64,000 bases of DNA from Lepturacanthus savala (lineage: Eukaryota; Chordata; Actinopteri; Scombriformes; Trichiuridae), in assembly GCA_030544235.1 (NCBI GenBank), contig CM060470.1:18133356-18197355 (forward strand), given 5' to 3'. Positions 22,221-32,765 of this stretch are shown piece by piece. The notes under the pieces were generated by a model that saw only the letters and a list, made by a program, of their open reading frames with translations, made no database searches and was not told the origin of the DNA. The translations under genes and the position numbers were made by a program. Each line of letters begins with the position of its first letter. The stretch's first letter is position 1.

Positions 22221-25200
22221 GTAACCATGAGTCATCAGATCTGTAGGTAAACCACAAGTCATCAGATCTGCAGGTAACCGTGAGTCATCAGATCTGCTGC
22301 AGGTAAACCATGAGTAATCAGATCTACTGCAGGTAACCATGAGTCATCAGATCTGCTGCAGGTAAACCATGAGTAATCAGATCTGCTGCAGGTAACCATG
22401 AGTCATCAGATCTGAAAAAGTAATCACGAATCATTAGATCTGCAGGTAACCATAATTTATCAGGTCTGCTGCAGGTAACCGTGAGTCATCAGATTTACAG
22501 GTAACCACAAGTCATCAGATCTGCAAATAACAAAGAGTCATCAAGCTCAGCAGCAGCACGTGTCCTGCAGTGTAACATGTTCAGATCACAGATGTTACAG
22601 ATGTGATGATGACTGTGGCTCCTGTGTAATAAGGTCTGCAGGACAACATCTGTTCTTCATTCGTACAGAAGTGTACTTACACTCTGCCAGTGGCATCACA
22701 CAATATAAAATCACATCACATGAAAATGTGCAGGTGAACAAACAAGTTAATATGTAGATTAGATTTTTACAGATTTTATAGACAATAGATTTTTTTCTTC
22801 TTTTATTTAACTTCCTAGTTCAATCTATCCCCAAAGCCACACACACATACACCATCACCACTGTATATATTAGGACTGCTGTTATATATGTTATATAATG
22901 TGTGTGTTGGTTATTACTTCATTAGTCATGCAGACTTTAAAATGTACATGTATAAATAAATAATTATTTTCTAAATCCAAAGATGCTACACTGTCTTGTT
23001 TGGTCCGAACATCCAGCACAACCCAAAATTATTATTATATTATACAACATTATTATTTCATTATATTACAATCATTAAATAAATAATACTGTATTAGAAC
23101 TATGGTTGGTTTAGGTGTCAATTAGAAAAGAATAATAATGTCTTCACGTTCATAAATGATTTCACTCCACAATTATGTAAAAAAAAAAAATGATACACAG
23201 CAAGACAGTTTGATCGCAAAAACTCATATTAATTTATCAATCATCATCCACCCCTCATCCTTCTTCCGGGCCTTCTGGTGTTTTCTATCTCATTAATCTG
23301 TTTCGAAGGCGGCGGAGCTTTAAGCTGTTTCATCTTTGCCTTCCTACATGAATAAATTTCATCTTTTGCTGGCGACAAATTGCCCAGTAAGAGCAAAAAA
23401 AGAGCAGATGCAACAGATGAGCTGTTCTGTGTCTCGTCTCCAGGCAGGAACCTGAAGGAGTGGCTGCAGGAGCAGTTCTGTGATAAACCTCTGGATCAGG
23501 ACGACATGCGGCTCCACAACGCGGCCTACGTGGGGGATCTGGACACCCTGAAGAACCTGCTGCAGCAGGACAGCTTCAAACAGTAAGAGAGGAACTATAA
23601 GGATATAAAGACATGGAATTGTAAACTGGTTATTTTTAATCCATGACCAAATTATAACTATAACTAAAACAAAGCCATTCAAAGCAAAAAAAAAATACTC
23701 AAATATGAATTTATCCAAATGTAATATTCATCTAAGTGAAAATTACTGAAATATAGGCTTTTAAAGGGGCAGCAAATTTCCAGTGAAGCGGAGGAATTTT
23801 GGAAATATTTATATTTATCTGACTCAGATACAGCAGATTAATTTTCCTCTGGAGTGCAACTCTTGTCTGCTGAATATTTTTAGCCATGAAGTAATTCTTT
23901 TGGCACTTGTGCAATACGCTGCTGCATTTTTGCAGCATTCTTCATGTCTGTCTTTCCACAATATTCACAGATATACTAAGACTTTTCCTCAACATTATTT
24001 CATCATTATTTCTTACATTGTAATAAATGCTTCCACGCATCAGAACGTGAACTTCGTGGACGTGTCATTTTTCTGTAGAATAAAATTTTTTTTTAAATCT
24101 TGTTAAAACACTAATGCAATGGCATGAAGAGAAATATATCTAGCTAAATAACCGGAATGGTGTAAAAATTTAGATGTGGCCCCTGTGTTGTTGTTGAAAC
24201 CTATGTGAACATAAGCCATTTTAAAATGGCTCTGATTGTGATGTCACAACAGGAGAGGAAGTTACAGTAACCGCCCCTGGATCCATGGAGTCTCCCCTTA
24301 CTTCTGGAGTGCTTGATTTCTCTTTCTCTGGCTGCTGTTTCCGACAGAGCCAATCACAGAACAGAATGGGTGTTTTGATAAGGAGGGGAGGGGTAGAAAC
24401 AGGGTGATTCACAGTGAGTGTGTGAGAAGGCAGACTGCATTGCTGCTACAGGTCTCAACAGTAGGCCTCCATCAGTACTTTTGGCTGCATCGAGCCAAAC
24501 AACGCCGTGCCGATTTGTGTTCCCACCACCGGTTTTAATGTGCCGAGTCTCGCCTGTGATGGACTGACTCTGGAGTCGGGCCAGAGTGTAGAACGACTAC
24601 TGGACATGTCACATCGATCCAAATTAATTGAGCAGAACAGACTGAGCAGCTGAGGCTGTGTATTTTCCCAGCTGAAAACACAGGGTGCTCCTCTGAAAGC
24701 ACACAGCTGGAGGGCTTTGGTTGCCATGATACAGAATGAAAAAAATGTTGGTGCAAGTATAGATATTATAATATGTCTATGGTCACAAGATAAAGAAACA
24801 CCTTTAATACCTGGTCGCAAGTCACAATTTCCATTGTCTCATCTATAAACCCCAAAAAAACAGTAAACCAATGTGTTTTTTTTTTTTCTACCTGAGACCT
24901 ATTGTTAAAAAACAAACAAACAAAAAAACATGGTGATATTCCAGCAGCTGTGGCACTAATAAGATACTGTAAAATAACCTTAAAAAGCAAATTCATAGAA
25001 TACTAAATTCTCTATTTAAAATAAAGTTTATAGCTTTAATTTCAGAAAGAAAAGCTTTAAAAAAAAACTTTAAACTAAAGAAATACACACTATACATTGC
25101 TAATGTGGTAAATGACTATTCGAGCTGCAATTGTCTGCAATATCTACATAGGTGTATAGAGGCCTATTTCCAGAGAATATCACTCCAGTGTTCTAATGGT

Positions 25201-28200
25201 ACAATGTGTTTGCTCATTGTGTCATAAGGAAAAGGAAAAGCTGAAAACAGTTTAGCTGGTTAGAGAAACTAGAAAACCGACCTTCCTTTGAGCAGGTTGA
25301 GTATCTGGAGCATCACAATTGTGGGGTCACAATTCATTATTTCTAACCTTGTCCATGTCTTGACTATATTTTCTATTCATGATACAACTCATGGTGGTAA
25401 ATAAAAATATGACTTTTATGGAAAACACTAAATTGTCTGGGTGACATTTCAGGCGTATCAACGAGAAGTCGGTGTGGTGCTGCGGCTGTCTGCCCTGCAC
25501 GCCTCTGCGGATCGCCGCCACGGCAGGCCACGCCCCCTGCGTGTCCTATCTGATCGCCCAGGGGGCTGAGGTGGACCTGGTGGATGTGAAAGGCCAAACA
25601 GCCCTGTACGTAGCCGTGGTCAACGGTCACCTGGACTGTGTCCGGATCCTCCTGGAAGCCGGTGCTGACCCCAACGGAAGCCGCCACCACCGCAGCACCC
25701 CGCTGTACCACGCTGCCCGGGTGGGACGGCTGGACGTCCTGCAGGAGCTCATCAGGTGGGGTTAGAACCTGGTGATCTGTAGCTGTACCAGCAGCTCATA
25801 TTACACGTGTTCTAGCATATCATATACAGCTCTGGAAAAGAAATAAGAGACCAATGCATTATTTTTCCCTGAAATCAGCATCTCTATATGTATTCCAGCT
25901 ATTCCATTCTAGTGTCTGTTGAATTCCAACACATACACACCTCATTCTACTTAAAGAGGAACCAGGAGTGGAATAAAGTCACCAAAGAACAATGGTAAAG
26001 ACTGTGGAGAGCATGTCAAGATGCAGGAAAGCTGTGATTAAAAATGAGGATTATTGCACCAAATATTGATTTCTGAACTCTGTAAACATTAGTATTATGT
26101 TGTTTTAAAATTAATTTGATCTTGTTTCTCTGCATTGTTTGAAGTCTGAAAACATTGGATCTTTTTTGTTATTTTGACCAATTTCTACAAATAAATGCTC
26201 TAAACAATAATATTTTTATTTGGAATTTGGGGGTACCTATAAATAGTGAAATCAGAAAAACTCATAATTTTGCAGTGGTCTCTTATTTATTTCCAGAGCT
26301 GTATGTATAGTATGTATAATGAATAGAGTATCTCACAAATGTGAGTACACCCCTCTATTTTACTAAATCTTTTCATGCACAACATTAAATTATATGACAC
26401 TTTGCTACAATGTAAAGTAGTCCATGTACAGCTTGTATAAACCAGTGTAAATCTGCTGTCTCCAAAATAACTCAACACACAGCTAAATGATAATAATGAG
26501 CTCTAGGGAACTGGTCCAAGATTTTTAACGCAGTGATGGAAAATATAAAATATATTTTATATTATTTTAATATGAAATATAATATTATTACCTTGAGTAT
26601 CACAGACTAGATCATCACGTTTTAATTGCATCTCCATTGCCTGTGAGTTCCAAGATCCTCACTAGTTCTTCGTGGCTGTTTTTTTTTTTTTGCTTTTTTG
26701 TCACTTGTTGTGCTGTTATGCAGCCCTCCAATGTGTGAAAAACAAAATGAAACATATTTTTGTGATTTTATTTTTTATCACTTTTTCGCACAATGAATCT
26801 GTGAAATCAATTTAGATTGTGTCATTTTCTAACTACAGACACAATGGTTTGTTTTCACCTCTTAGGGGAAAAGATTCTGTTGTAAAAGAATTCTGATTTT
26901 CCTTAACCTTCCTCTTGTGTTAGGGTCGGCACTGACCGGTTTTACATTTTAAATGCATAAAAGAACCACTTACATTTTTTTTTATTTGCATCAAGTTTTT
27001 GTTTTTTTTTTTTTTCTTTTTTTACTCTGACCCCTATTTCAACAAAATAACACAAAAAAGTGTTTTTACTAAATTATAAAATGCTCTGGTTGAAATTATG
27101 ACCTTTGTTGTTAGGGTCAGTTTTAACCTAGTTATAAAAATAAGACTATAAAGCAATAATTACAATGCACTTTTGAAATCACAAGTGCACTGACAGCCAT
27201 CTGACTTGTTCTGATCTTGATTTATTGTTTGTAAGTTCTATTGCTGAAAAAAAGGCTTTTTATTCAAGTAAATAAATATGGGTCGAAATTGACATGATAT
27301 ATATATATATATAACCAAAATGGTTTTAAGTGTATTTTACAGCTGATTTAAGACGTGTCAAAACCAACCCATTAACATACAGGGATGGTAACAGCAAATG
27401 AACACAAGAGGAAGGTTAAAACACTAGAGATCATTTCTCTAGAGTTTCCTCGGGCCTAAATTGAACTAAAAGCTGAACTAAAGGTGTGGTGGACTGTGTT
27501 TCCTCTGTCCAGGTTCAAAGCTGACGTGGACATGGACCACCAGCTGGGTCCGCGGCTCCTCTTGAGCGCCCGCACCCTCAACACGTTAGTGGTGTGCCCT
27601 CTGTACATCAGTGCCGCGTACCACCACCTGCACGTCTTCCGGGCGCTGCTGCAGGCCGGCGCTCAGCCCGACTTCAACTACACTGGCCCGGTTTGCCACG
27701 AGGCTCTGACCCGCGGCCTGGCCTCCTGCCTGCTGGACGCGGTCCTGCGGCACGGGTGCGAGGTGGCCTTCGTCAACCTGCTGCTGGACCACGGCGCCAA
27801 CCCCGCCCTCGTTCCCTGGGAGGCGGAGTTTGAGGCTTCTAACCAGAGGAAAGTGGATCCAGAGGCACTCAGGGTCTTCCTGGAGGCGAGGAGTGAGTAA
27901 AATAATCGCCCCCTGACTCTGGAGGAGTCAATCTGCTTGTTTCAAAAACTAAAATTTACTGGTATGGATAGTAAACTAGATGCAACCATTTAAAGTAGGG
28001 CTGTGAAATTCCATTTAGTTCAATGGTCACATACAGCGGAATTTGATCTCAAATGGGCTCAACCAGCAAAATTAAACATGTAAATAACAGCATCTACAAA
28101 TTTGTCCCGTCCTTTTTATGGAAAGAAATACATTATAAATATTTACATGATTAATTAACCTTTCAATTTACAAAACAGGCGAGATGACTTAGGAAAAAAA

Positions 28201-29830
28201 GTGCAATTTCAAAAATATTTCTCCTCAGTTATTCCATAGTCAGTCGGTCTACTGTTTCATTTCAATTAATTTATTCACTGAAATATAGAGTTGTGTTCAA
28301 AATAATAGCATTGTTGTTTAATCTTTAAAAAAAAAACTTGAGTAAAGCCAAAATCTTTATAGTAATTTTTATTTTGGCGCATTGGTGCAGACTGCATTTT
28401 ATATCCTAAATCAAATCAAAATCATAATGTGAAGAAAAATGCGTTTTTGAAAAAAAATAGCAGTGTCTGATTTTTTCTTTACAAACTCTGAAAAATCTTC
28501 AGGATTTATCATTCCTTTGAATAACCAAAGTAATATTTATTTGTTATGATCAAGGTTTTTCTTCATTTTCTGTAAAGTTACTAAGAAATTTCTAAGAAAA
28601 GACACATTTTTCTTCGCATTTTGATTTAGTGTATAAAATGCAGCGTTCCCAATAGAAATTATTATAAGGATTTTGGCTTTACTCATGTTTTTAAACACAA
28701 TGCTATTATTTTGAACACAACTATATTTATTTTTAAGCACCATGTAATCATATTTCCTGCCTTTTAAACCATTTACAAATCAAAACTGTAAATATTTTTT
28801 TTTTCCTTGAGACCTGAAAGACTCTCACTGACTTTACATTTCTGTAACGAAACAGGAACTGGTCCATTTTTGTAACAGTCATCCAGTGGCCAGATTGGAC
28901 CATTGACCGTGCCCCTTCCGGCCCCCTGGCCGCATGTTTCACACCCCTGATTTAAAGGCCCAGTATACGTGGTGAATGGTTGTAATAATCAGAGTAGAAG
29001 TAGCACTTTGGTTGAGATGAGAAAAATGGAGCGATCTTCAGGAATTAAGTTTCAACCGGTCAAGTTGTAATAATTCTTTCATGTCAGCTAGTGTTGATCA
29101 GGTTTAAAGTTGTCTGGAGACGAACACAAAAAAATGCATCTTTTGGGATCACATCAAAAGTTGTTTCATCTCACAATTAACTCATTAACTCTCTTTAGAA
29201 AAAAGAAAAAAAACACCTCAAGCATTTAATTTTTACTGGGCAGTTTCCATCAAAATGTTCTAATGTGATGCTTCAAAATGCATCAAAACACACTGATGGA
29301 AAAACAACACGTGACAGCCTGCAGGGACAATAGAGTAGAATGGAGGCATTATTTATTTTATTACTAACATTAAGAAGTCACAATATCTTCTGTGGGAACG
29401 GCCTCTGGCACCTCTGCAGTGATCGTTAAAGCATCTTCTACAGTTTATATTTGTTATTCCAGGGAATTCAGCTCATAAATGTTCCAATAAATCATTTTTC
29501 TCAGCTGTTTTAACTTATTACACAACCGTTAGTCCTCATTGTTTTCGACAACGGAGACTACAAAGGGACCTGACCTGCCAACAGAAATCATTGATATCGT
29601 TCGCATTTAATTGAGTGTTAATCTACCTAGCGTCATGCTACCTTTGTGTGTTGGTCTGTTGCAGCAGCTGAGGAGATCTTCCTGTTTCTCTCCTGGCAGG
29701 GTGCCCTCGCAGGCTGACTCATCTGTGTCGGATCCGGATCAGAAGAGCGGCGGGCAAAAGCCGTTTAAACCACATAGCGTCTTTACCGCTCCCACAACCC
29801 ATCAAGAACTTCCTGCTTCACAAAAACTGA
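22124..29830 (+). CDS. asb1: Ankyrin repeat and SOCS box protein 1
   Basis: Spliced CDS: 22124-22220, 23444-23582, 25453-25755, 27513-27892, 29700-29830; 1050 bases, 349 residues, with all phases matching. Seen: MAEG start; NLKEWLQEQFCD (exon 2); ankyrin-type repeats at about residues 47-75, 93-122, 124-155, 160-186, 208-236 and 252-277 (for example TPLRIAATAGH, QTALYVAVVNGHLDCVRILL, GANPALV); a C-terminal SOCS box, residues 307-349, with BC-box LTHLC and Cul5-box-like LPLPQP. Known of the family: ASB proteins bind Elongin B/C through the BC box and recruit Cullin 5-Rbx2 to ubiquitinate ankyrin-bound substrates. Human ASB1 is 335 residues and starts MAEG, and RINEKSVWCCG, VDVKGQTALYVAVVNGHL and GSRHHRSTP are diagnostic. 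It is an intact gene with no defects seen. Confidence 0.96.
22221..22550 (+). repeat. 12-unit minisatellite repeating the exon-1 splice donor
   Basis: Units of 26-30 bases of the form (CTG)CAG-GTAAC-CATGAGTCATCAGATCTG. GTAA donor cores begin at 22221, 22247, 22274, 22303, 22333, 22362, 22392, 22420, 22446, 22474 and 22501, each preceded by AG. A twelfth unit near 22527 has lost the GT. TGAGTCA heptamers occur at 22228, 22281, 22340, 22399 and 22482. Units alternate between GTAACC...GAGTCATC and GTAAACC...GAGTAATC versions, suggesting duplication of two-unit blocks. Confidence 0.95.
22551..23443 (+). other. remainder of asb1 intron 1
   Basis: AT-rich intronic sequence with an A-tract near 23179. 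Nothing further is recognised. Confidence 0.6.
23444..23582 (+). CDS. asb1: asb1 coding exon 2 (first ankyrin region)
   Basis: The acceptor CGTCTCCAG precedes 23444 and the donor CA|GTAAGA follows 23582. The reading is GRNLKEWLQEQFCDKPLDQD then DMRLHNAAYVGDLDTLKNLL. An alternative acceptor four bases on (CAG|GAAC) would break the frame. Confidence 0.95.
23583..25452 (+). other. asb1 intron 2
   Basis: It contains R1 repeat copy 2 (24185-24480, minus). The rest is AT-rich without named features. Confidence 0.65.
24185..24480 (-). repeat. dispersed repeat, family R1, copy 2 (inverted)
   Basis: Read on the minus strand it matches 6005-6250: GCAGCAATGCAGTCTGC, CTCACACACTCACT, CTGTCGGAAACAG, CATGGATCCAGGGGCGG, CCTGTTGTGACATCACAA. 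It is interrupted by small gaps, so the copies are old. Confidence 0.7.
25453..25755 (+). CDS. asb1: asb1 coding exon 3 (ankyrin repeats)
   Basis: The acceptor GACATTTCAG precedes 25453 and the donor ATCAG|GTGGGG follows 25755. It encodes residues 79-180, including RINEKSVWCCGCLPCTPLRI, VDLVDVKGQTALYVAVVNGH and GADPNGSRHHRSTPLYHAAR. GC-rich at third positions, unlike the introns. Confidence 0.97.
25827..26301. mobile_element. Tc1/mariner non-autonomous element (CAGCTCTGG termini)
   Basis: It starts CAGCTCTGGAAAAGAAATAA and ends as the inverse (...TTATTTCCAGAGCTG), flanked on both sides by TA (25825-25826, 26302-26303), the Tc1/mariner target duplication. The wording CTCTGGAAA...AAGAGACCA is that of an abundant fish Tc1-like family. 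Only about 475 bases remain, without a transposase frame, so it is an internal-deletion derivative in asb1 intron 3. Confidence 0.85.
26326..26500. mobile_element. second Tc1-like terminal fragment
   Basis: GTATCTCACAAATGTGAGTACACCCC... followed by CACTTTGCTACAATGTAAAGTAGT and CAAAATAACTCAACACACAGC resembles the end of another common fish Tc1-like element. The partner terminus is not seen nearby. Confidence 0.65.
26907..27415. mobile_element. piggyBac-type MITE with TTAA target duplications
   Basis: The termini are CCTTCCTCTTGTGTT at 26907-26921 and its exact reverse complement at 27401-27415. Each is bordered by TTAA (26903-26906 and 27416-27419), the piggyBac insertion signature. It is about 509 bases long and non-coding, with an internal T-rich tract and a short (TA)n. 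Confidence 0.85.
27513..27892 (+). CDS. asb1: asb1 coding exon 4 (ankyrin repeats to SOCS box border)
   Basis: The acceptor CTCTGTCCAG precedes 27513 and the donor GAGGA|GTGAGT follows 27892. It encodes residues 180-306, including LVVCPLYISAAYHHLHVF, LLQAGAQPDF, DAVLRHGCEVAFVNLLLDHG and RKVDPEALRVFLEAR. Strongly GC-rich. The segment GPRLLLSARTLNT is shorter than the human counterpart. Confidence 0.96.
28289..28722. mobile_element. long-inverted-repeat MITE in asb1 intron 4
   Basis: The ends AGTTGTGTTCAAAATAATAG and the exact inverse at the right border start inverted arms that remain alignable for about 150 bases each (shared GAGTAAAGCCAAAATC, CTGCATTTTATA, AAGAAAAATG). ATATAG/ATAT flanks suggest TA target duplication. 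There is no coding frame. The whole element could fold into one long imperfect hairpin. Confidence 0.85.
29700..29830 (+). CDS. asb1: asb1 coding exon 5 (SOCS box and stop)
   Basis: The acceptor CTCCTGGCAG precedes 29700; the first two bases complete Arg307. The reading is CPRRLTHLCRIRIRRAAGKS, then RLNHIASLPLPQPIKNFLLH, ending KN, with TGA at 29828-29830. The BC-box (LTHLC) and LPLP Cul5 box are in the right order and spacing. Confidence 0.95.
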
Positions 29831-30420
29831 GGCGCCAGAGCTGTCCAAACCCAAACCTCACGAAAAACCCTTCATCAACCTCAAACGCACAGGATAGAGT
29901 CTTCTGTGATCCCACTCCACTAATTGCTTATGATTTTCTAATACTAAACAGTTAATACTGTTCTTTTTCAAATGTTTTTTTGTTTAGTTTTTTTAAGTTT
30001 AGAGTTGTGTGACACTACTATCTTCCTATTACTTTAATAATTTATTGAACTTATCAGAGAAACATTAATATGTCCCACCTGTGGGAGCTGTATGGGTGTA
30101 TGGTACGGTTCAGATCAGTATGGATAGGGTTCAGATCGGTAAAGGACAGCTTTGTGTTTCCACCGTGTTATACTTAAACAGGGTTACCGGTCCCGTGTGC
30201 TAGTTTTTATCACCTTTTAGTAACCAAAAAGGTTACTAAAATAGTGATGGGTACCATAGGACTGGAACTTCTCCATGGTAACTGTCCCATACCACCCCGT
30301 ACCATATTGTACCTCATAGTGATGAAACAGTGTTTAAATGTTAGCGAGGTGGAGTGAGTGTGATTCTCTGTAACACTGTATGATCACCTCAAGAATAAAA
30401 AAGCCAATCGAAACAAGTTA
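29831..30420 (+). terminator. asb1: asb1 3' UTR, candidate polyadenylation signal
   Basis: The first clear AATAAA after the stop is at 30394-30399. The interval includes a MITE-like block (30085-30330). The actual 3' end is uncertain. Confidence 0.35.
30085..30330. repeat. palindromic MITE-like repeat (GGTACC/GTAACC rich)
   Basis: It contains TATGGTACGG, GGTTACCGG, GGGTACCATAGG, CCATGGTAACTG and CGTACCATATTG, symmetric around a perfect 11-bp-arm hairpin at 30215-30241 (TTTTAGTAACC, AAAAA loop). It resembles short hAT-like fish repeats. Confidence 0.5.
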
Positions 30421-32110
30421 AGAAGCTGTAGCCAGCTGCACAACGCACCTTAGAGGAGCACTGGGTGGTGCCTGTTTTAGCCAAACACATCATTTTTTAA
30501 TTTTTTTGAATTTGATTTTTTTAAAAGTCTAGTTTATTTGCTACTAAATAGATCAACTATTCAACTTGTTGGTCTAAGTCACAATCTACATTGACAATAT
30601 ACCCGCAGATAGAAAGCATAACTTTAACTTTCCAACAGAAATGCTGCTACAAGAATGTTTCTACAAAATGCTTCTTTCTTTTTTCTGGGTTCACTGGAGA
30701 CACCTTTGGGTCCATGTTCCTCACTCATCACAGTAATAACGGCAACTAGGTGTTGATTATATGTAGTGGCTAAGCCTTTTGATGGACAGCTAGGCTCCCC
30801 AATCAGGTGGATTCTGTTTTAGGCCATTGACAGCCAGCCAGGCCAATCAATCCTACTGATACGTAAGTTTTGATTGGTTGAAGGTAAATTTGCTTCCGTA
30901 CCACTAATTAATTATGGATTTTATCAGTTTCTTTTTTAAACAACATAATTTATTCTTTACCATCAATACATCATGAAAAATACTATTATTAACCCCTTGT
31001 TTAAGTTAAGATTTTACTTTCTGTATTCTGCTCAAAGGTCTTATATCATCCAAATAGACACTTTAATGGCTTTATTTGTGCTAGATAATGTTTAGAGCTT
31101 ATATAAAAGCTGTCTCATGGACATTTATTGGCTCGAGAATACTTCCTTGTCTAATGGGTCTAATGAGTCCATGGGACTAATGGGCCCTCTTGCCTCCACC
31201 GTCCCACCCACTTTTTTCAGTCTTCTGAGCAAAAAGTCGTGACTGTAATTTAGCGAGCTACAGTTAGCAATCTACAAGAGCAATGTCAAGGGGACACTGC
31301 CAAATAGAAGGATGTCAGGAAAAACAACTAACACTGCACGATCTTCCCAAGGAGGATGTTAAATCTATGTTTTATATTCCTAGATGATTTTTCCTCATCA
31401 ACCAGGCTCAACTCAATGCAGATTCAGGTTCAAAGAGTCTGGTGATATAGGATGAACATGTCCGGTTAGATGAACGGGACCTCCGCAGGAGACCGCACCT
31501 GCCTCTTGATTTTGTTGCTCATAAAGGTGATTAATATTGATCTTTAGGTGCTGTATTCATATCGCTGACGTTACTCTTTCTGACACACAGGATATTTCAG
31601 GTGTTAGCATAGTAACTTTGCCAGGCTAGCCACATTAGCGTCTCTTGTCTTGTTAGCTTGATTCCCAGCACGGCATGCTACCGTGGTATCTGCTCTTTAT
31701 CTGCTGTGTTACTGTCTCTCTGGGCATTTACCTCCCTGGTAAAACGGAAGATGCTGACTCTTCCTCAACTTCCCACCAGGGTCCCACTCTGCCACGGTGG
31801 CTCATTAAGTATTTATTCTCTGCTAATGTTCGCGGCTGCTTCGAATTGTGGTTCACAAATGGCTCAGATCAAACGTTAATGGTGCTGTTAATAACATTGT
31901 CCCAATCCACAGTGATGGGTCGGCATTATTGTATTAGTGAAGTATCGCCGTTCCCCTGCATCACTCTGGTGAGTTATCAGCCTGTACTGCTGCTGCTGTT
32001 TTAACCATCATGTATCACCCTTCTTCCTGGGTGACACTTAGCCGATAATAATGAGACAATTTTGAGCTTTGAGGTATAAAAACTTCAAAGAAAACCCAGG
32101 AAAGTGTATG
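30421..32110. other. non-coding stretch 3' of asb1
   Basis: AT-rich with no recognised gene or repeat. Short open frames at 31658-32004 have no recognisable family. Confidence 0.5.
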
Positions 32111-32117
32111 ATATGGA

Positions 32118-32580
32118 CTAGAACTGCTCGATTATGGAAAAAAAAAATCTTGATTATTTTGGTCAATATTGAAATCACGATTATTCAAACGATTATGTTT
32201 TAGTTACACAATGCATTTATTCAGCATGAATGACTCGGTGCTTTTGAGATAGTTGAAGAGATTTGTTGTTTTGCCAAGATTCAAGGCTATTACCTTATAT
32301 CAAATCTTGCACGTTATGTATTTCTGCTCCTCATCTGATTCTTGGAACCTAAAGTGCTCCCATATAAGAGAACTTTTCCACCCCCCTTTTTTTTTATCCA
32401 AACGACTCTGCCCTTCCGCTTCTATTCCACTCGCTCTCGTGCTTGTGATGTGCATGCGTGTCTCTTTCAGAAATTGCGTATAAAGAAAAATGGCAAATTA
32501 ATCATTTCAACTTGATTATGAGTTCAGAGATCATTTGACATGCAAATCAAAATTAATTTAATTGCAATCATTTATTTTAA
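32118..32580. repeat. hAT-type MITE-like element (CTGCTCGATTATGG...)
   Basis: GAACTGCTCGATTATGG, then TTGATTATTTTGGTCAATATTG and CACGATTATTCAAACGATTA, is the left part of a common fish repeat (GGGCTGCACGATTATGG type). The right part AACTTGATTATGAGTTCAGA, ending in ATTGCAATCATTTAT, matches only loosely. Confidence 0.55.
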
Positions 32581-32654
32581 TAATAATTTTATTATTTTCT
32601 CTAGCTTCTGCTATTTCTTTCCTATTCTTTTTATTAAGATTTTCTTTTGGGCAT

Positions 32655-32765
32655 TTCGTGTCTTTGACAGAAGAGAGAGAAACAGGAAATGTGGGGAATG
32701 ACATGCAGCAAAGGTCTGGCCAGCTGGGAATAGAACTGGAGACTCACTGCTCAAGGCAGATTTCA
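32655..32765 (-). repeat. SINE-like fragment
   Basis: GACAGAAGAGAGAGAAACAG, then GGGGAATGACATGCAGCAAAGG and GGGAATAGAACTGGAGAC, resembles the tRNA-derived SINE common in percomorph fish. On the minus strand the last motif reads like a decayed B-box. Confidence 0.5.

Noticed and set aside
22000..22257. Leucine-rich minus-strand frames over the asb1 exon 1 region
   Set aside because: They are the reverse reading of the CAG repeat and asb1 exon 1.
23444..23448. Alternative asb1 exon-2 acceptor four bases downstream (GCAG|GAAC)
   Set aside because: It would shift the frame relative to exon 1 and the conserved ankyrin frame.
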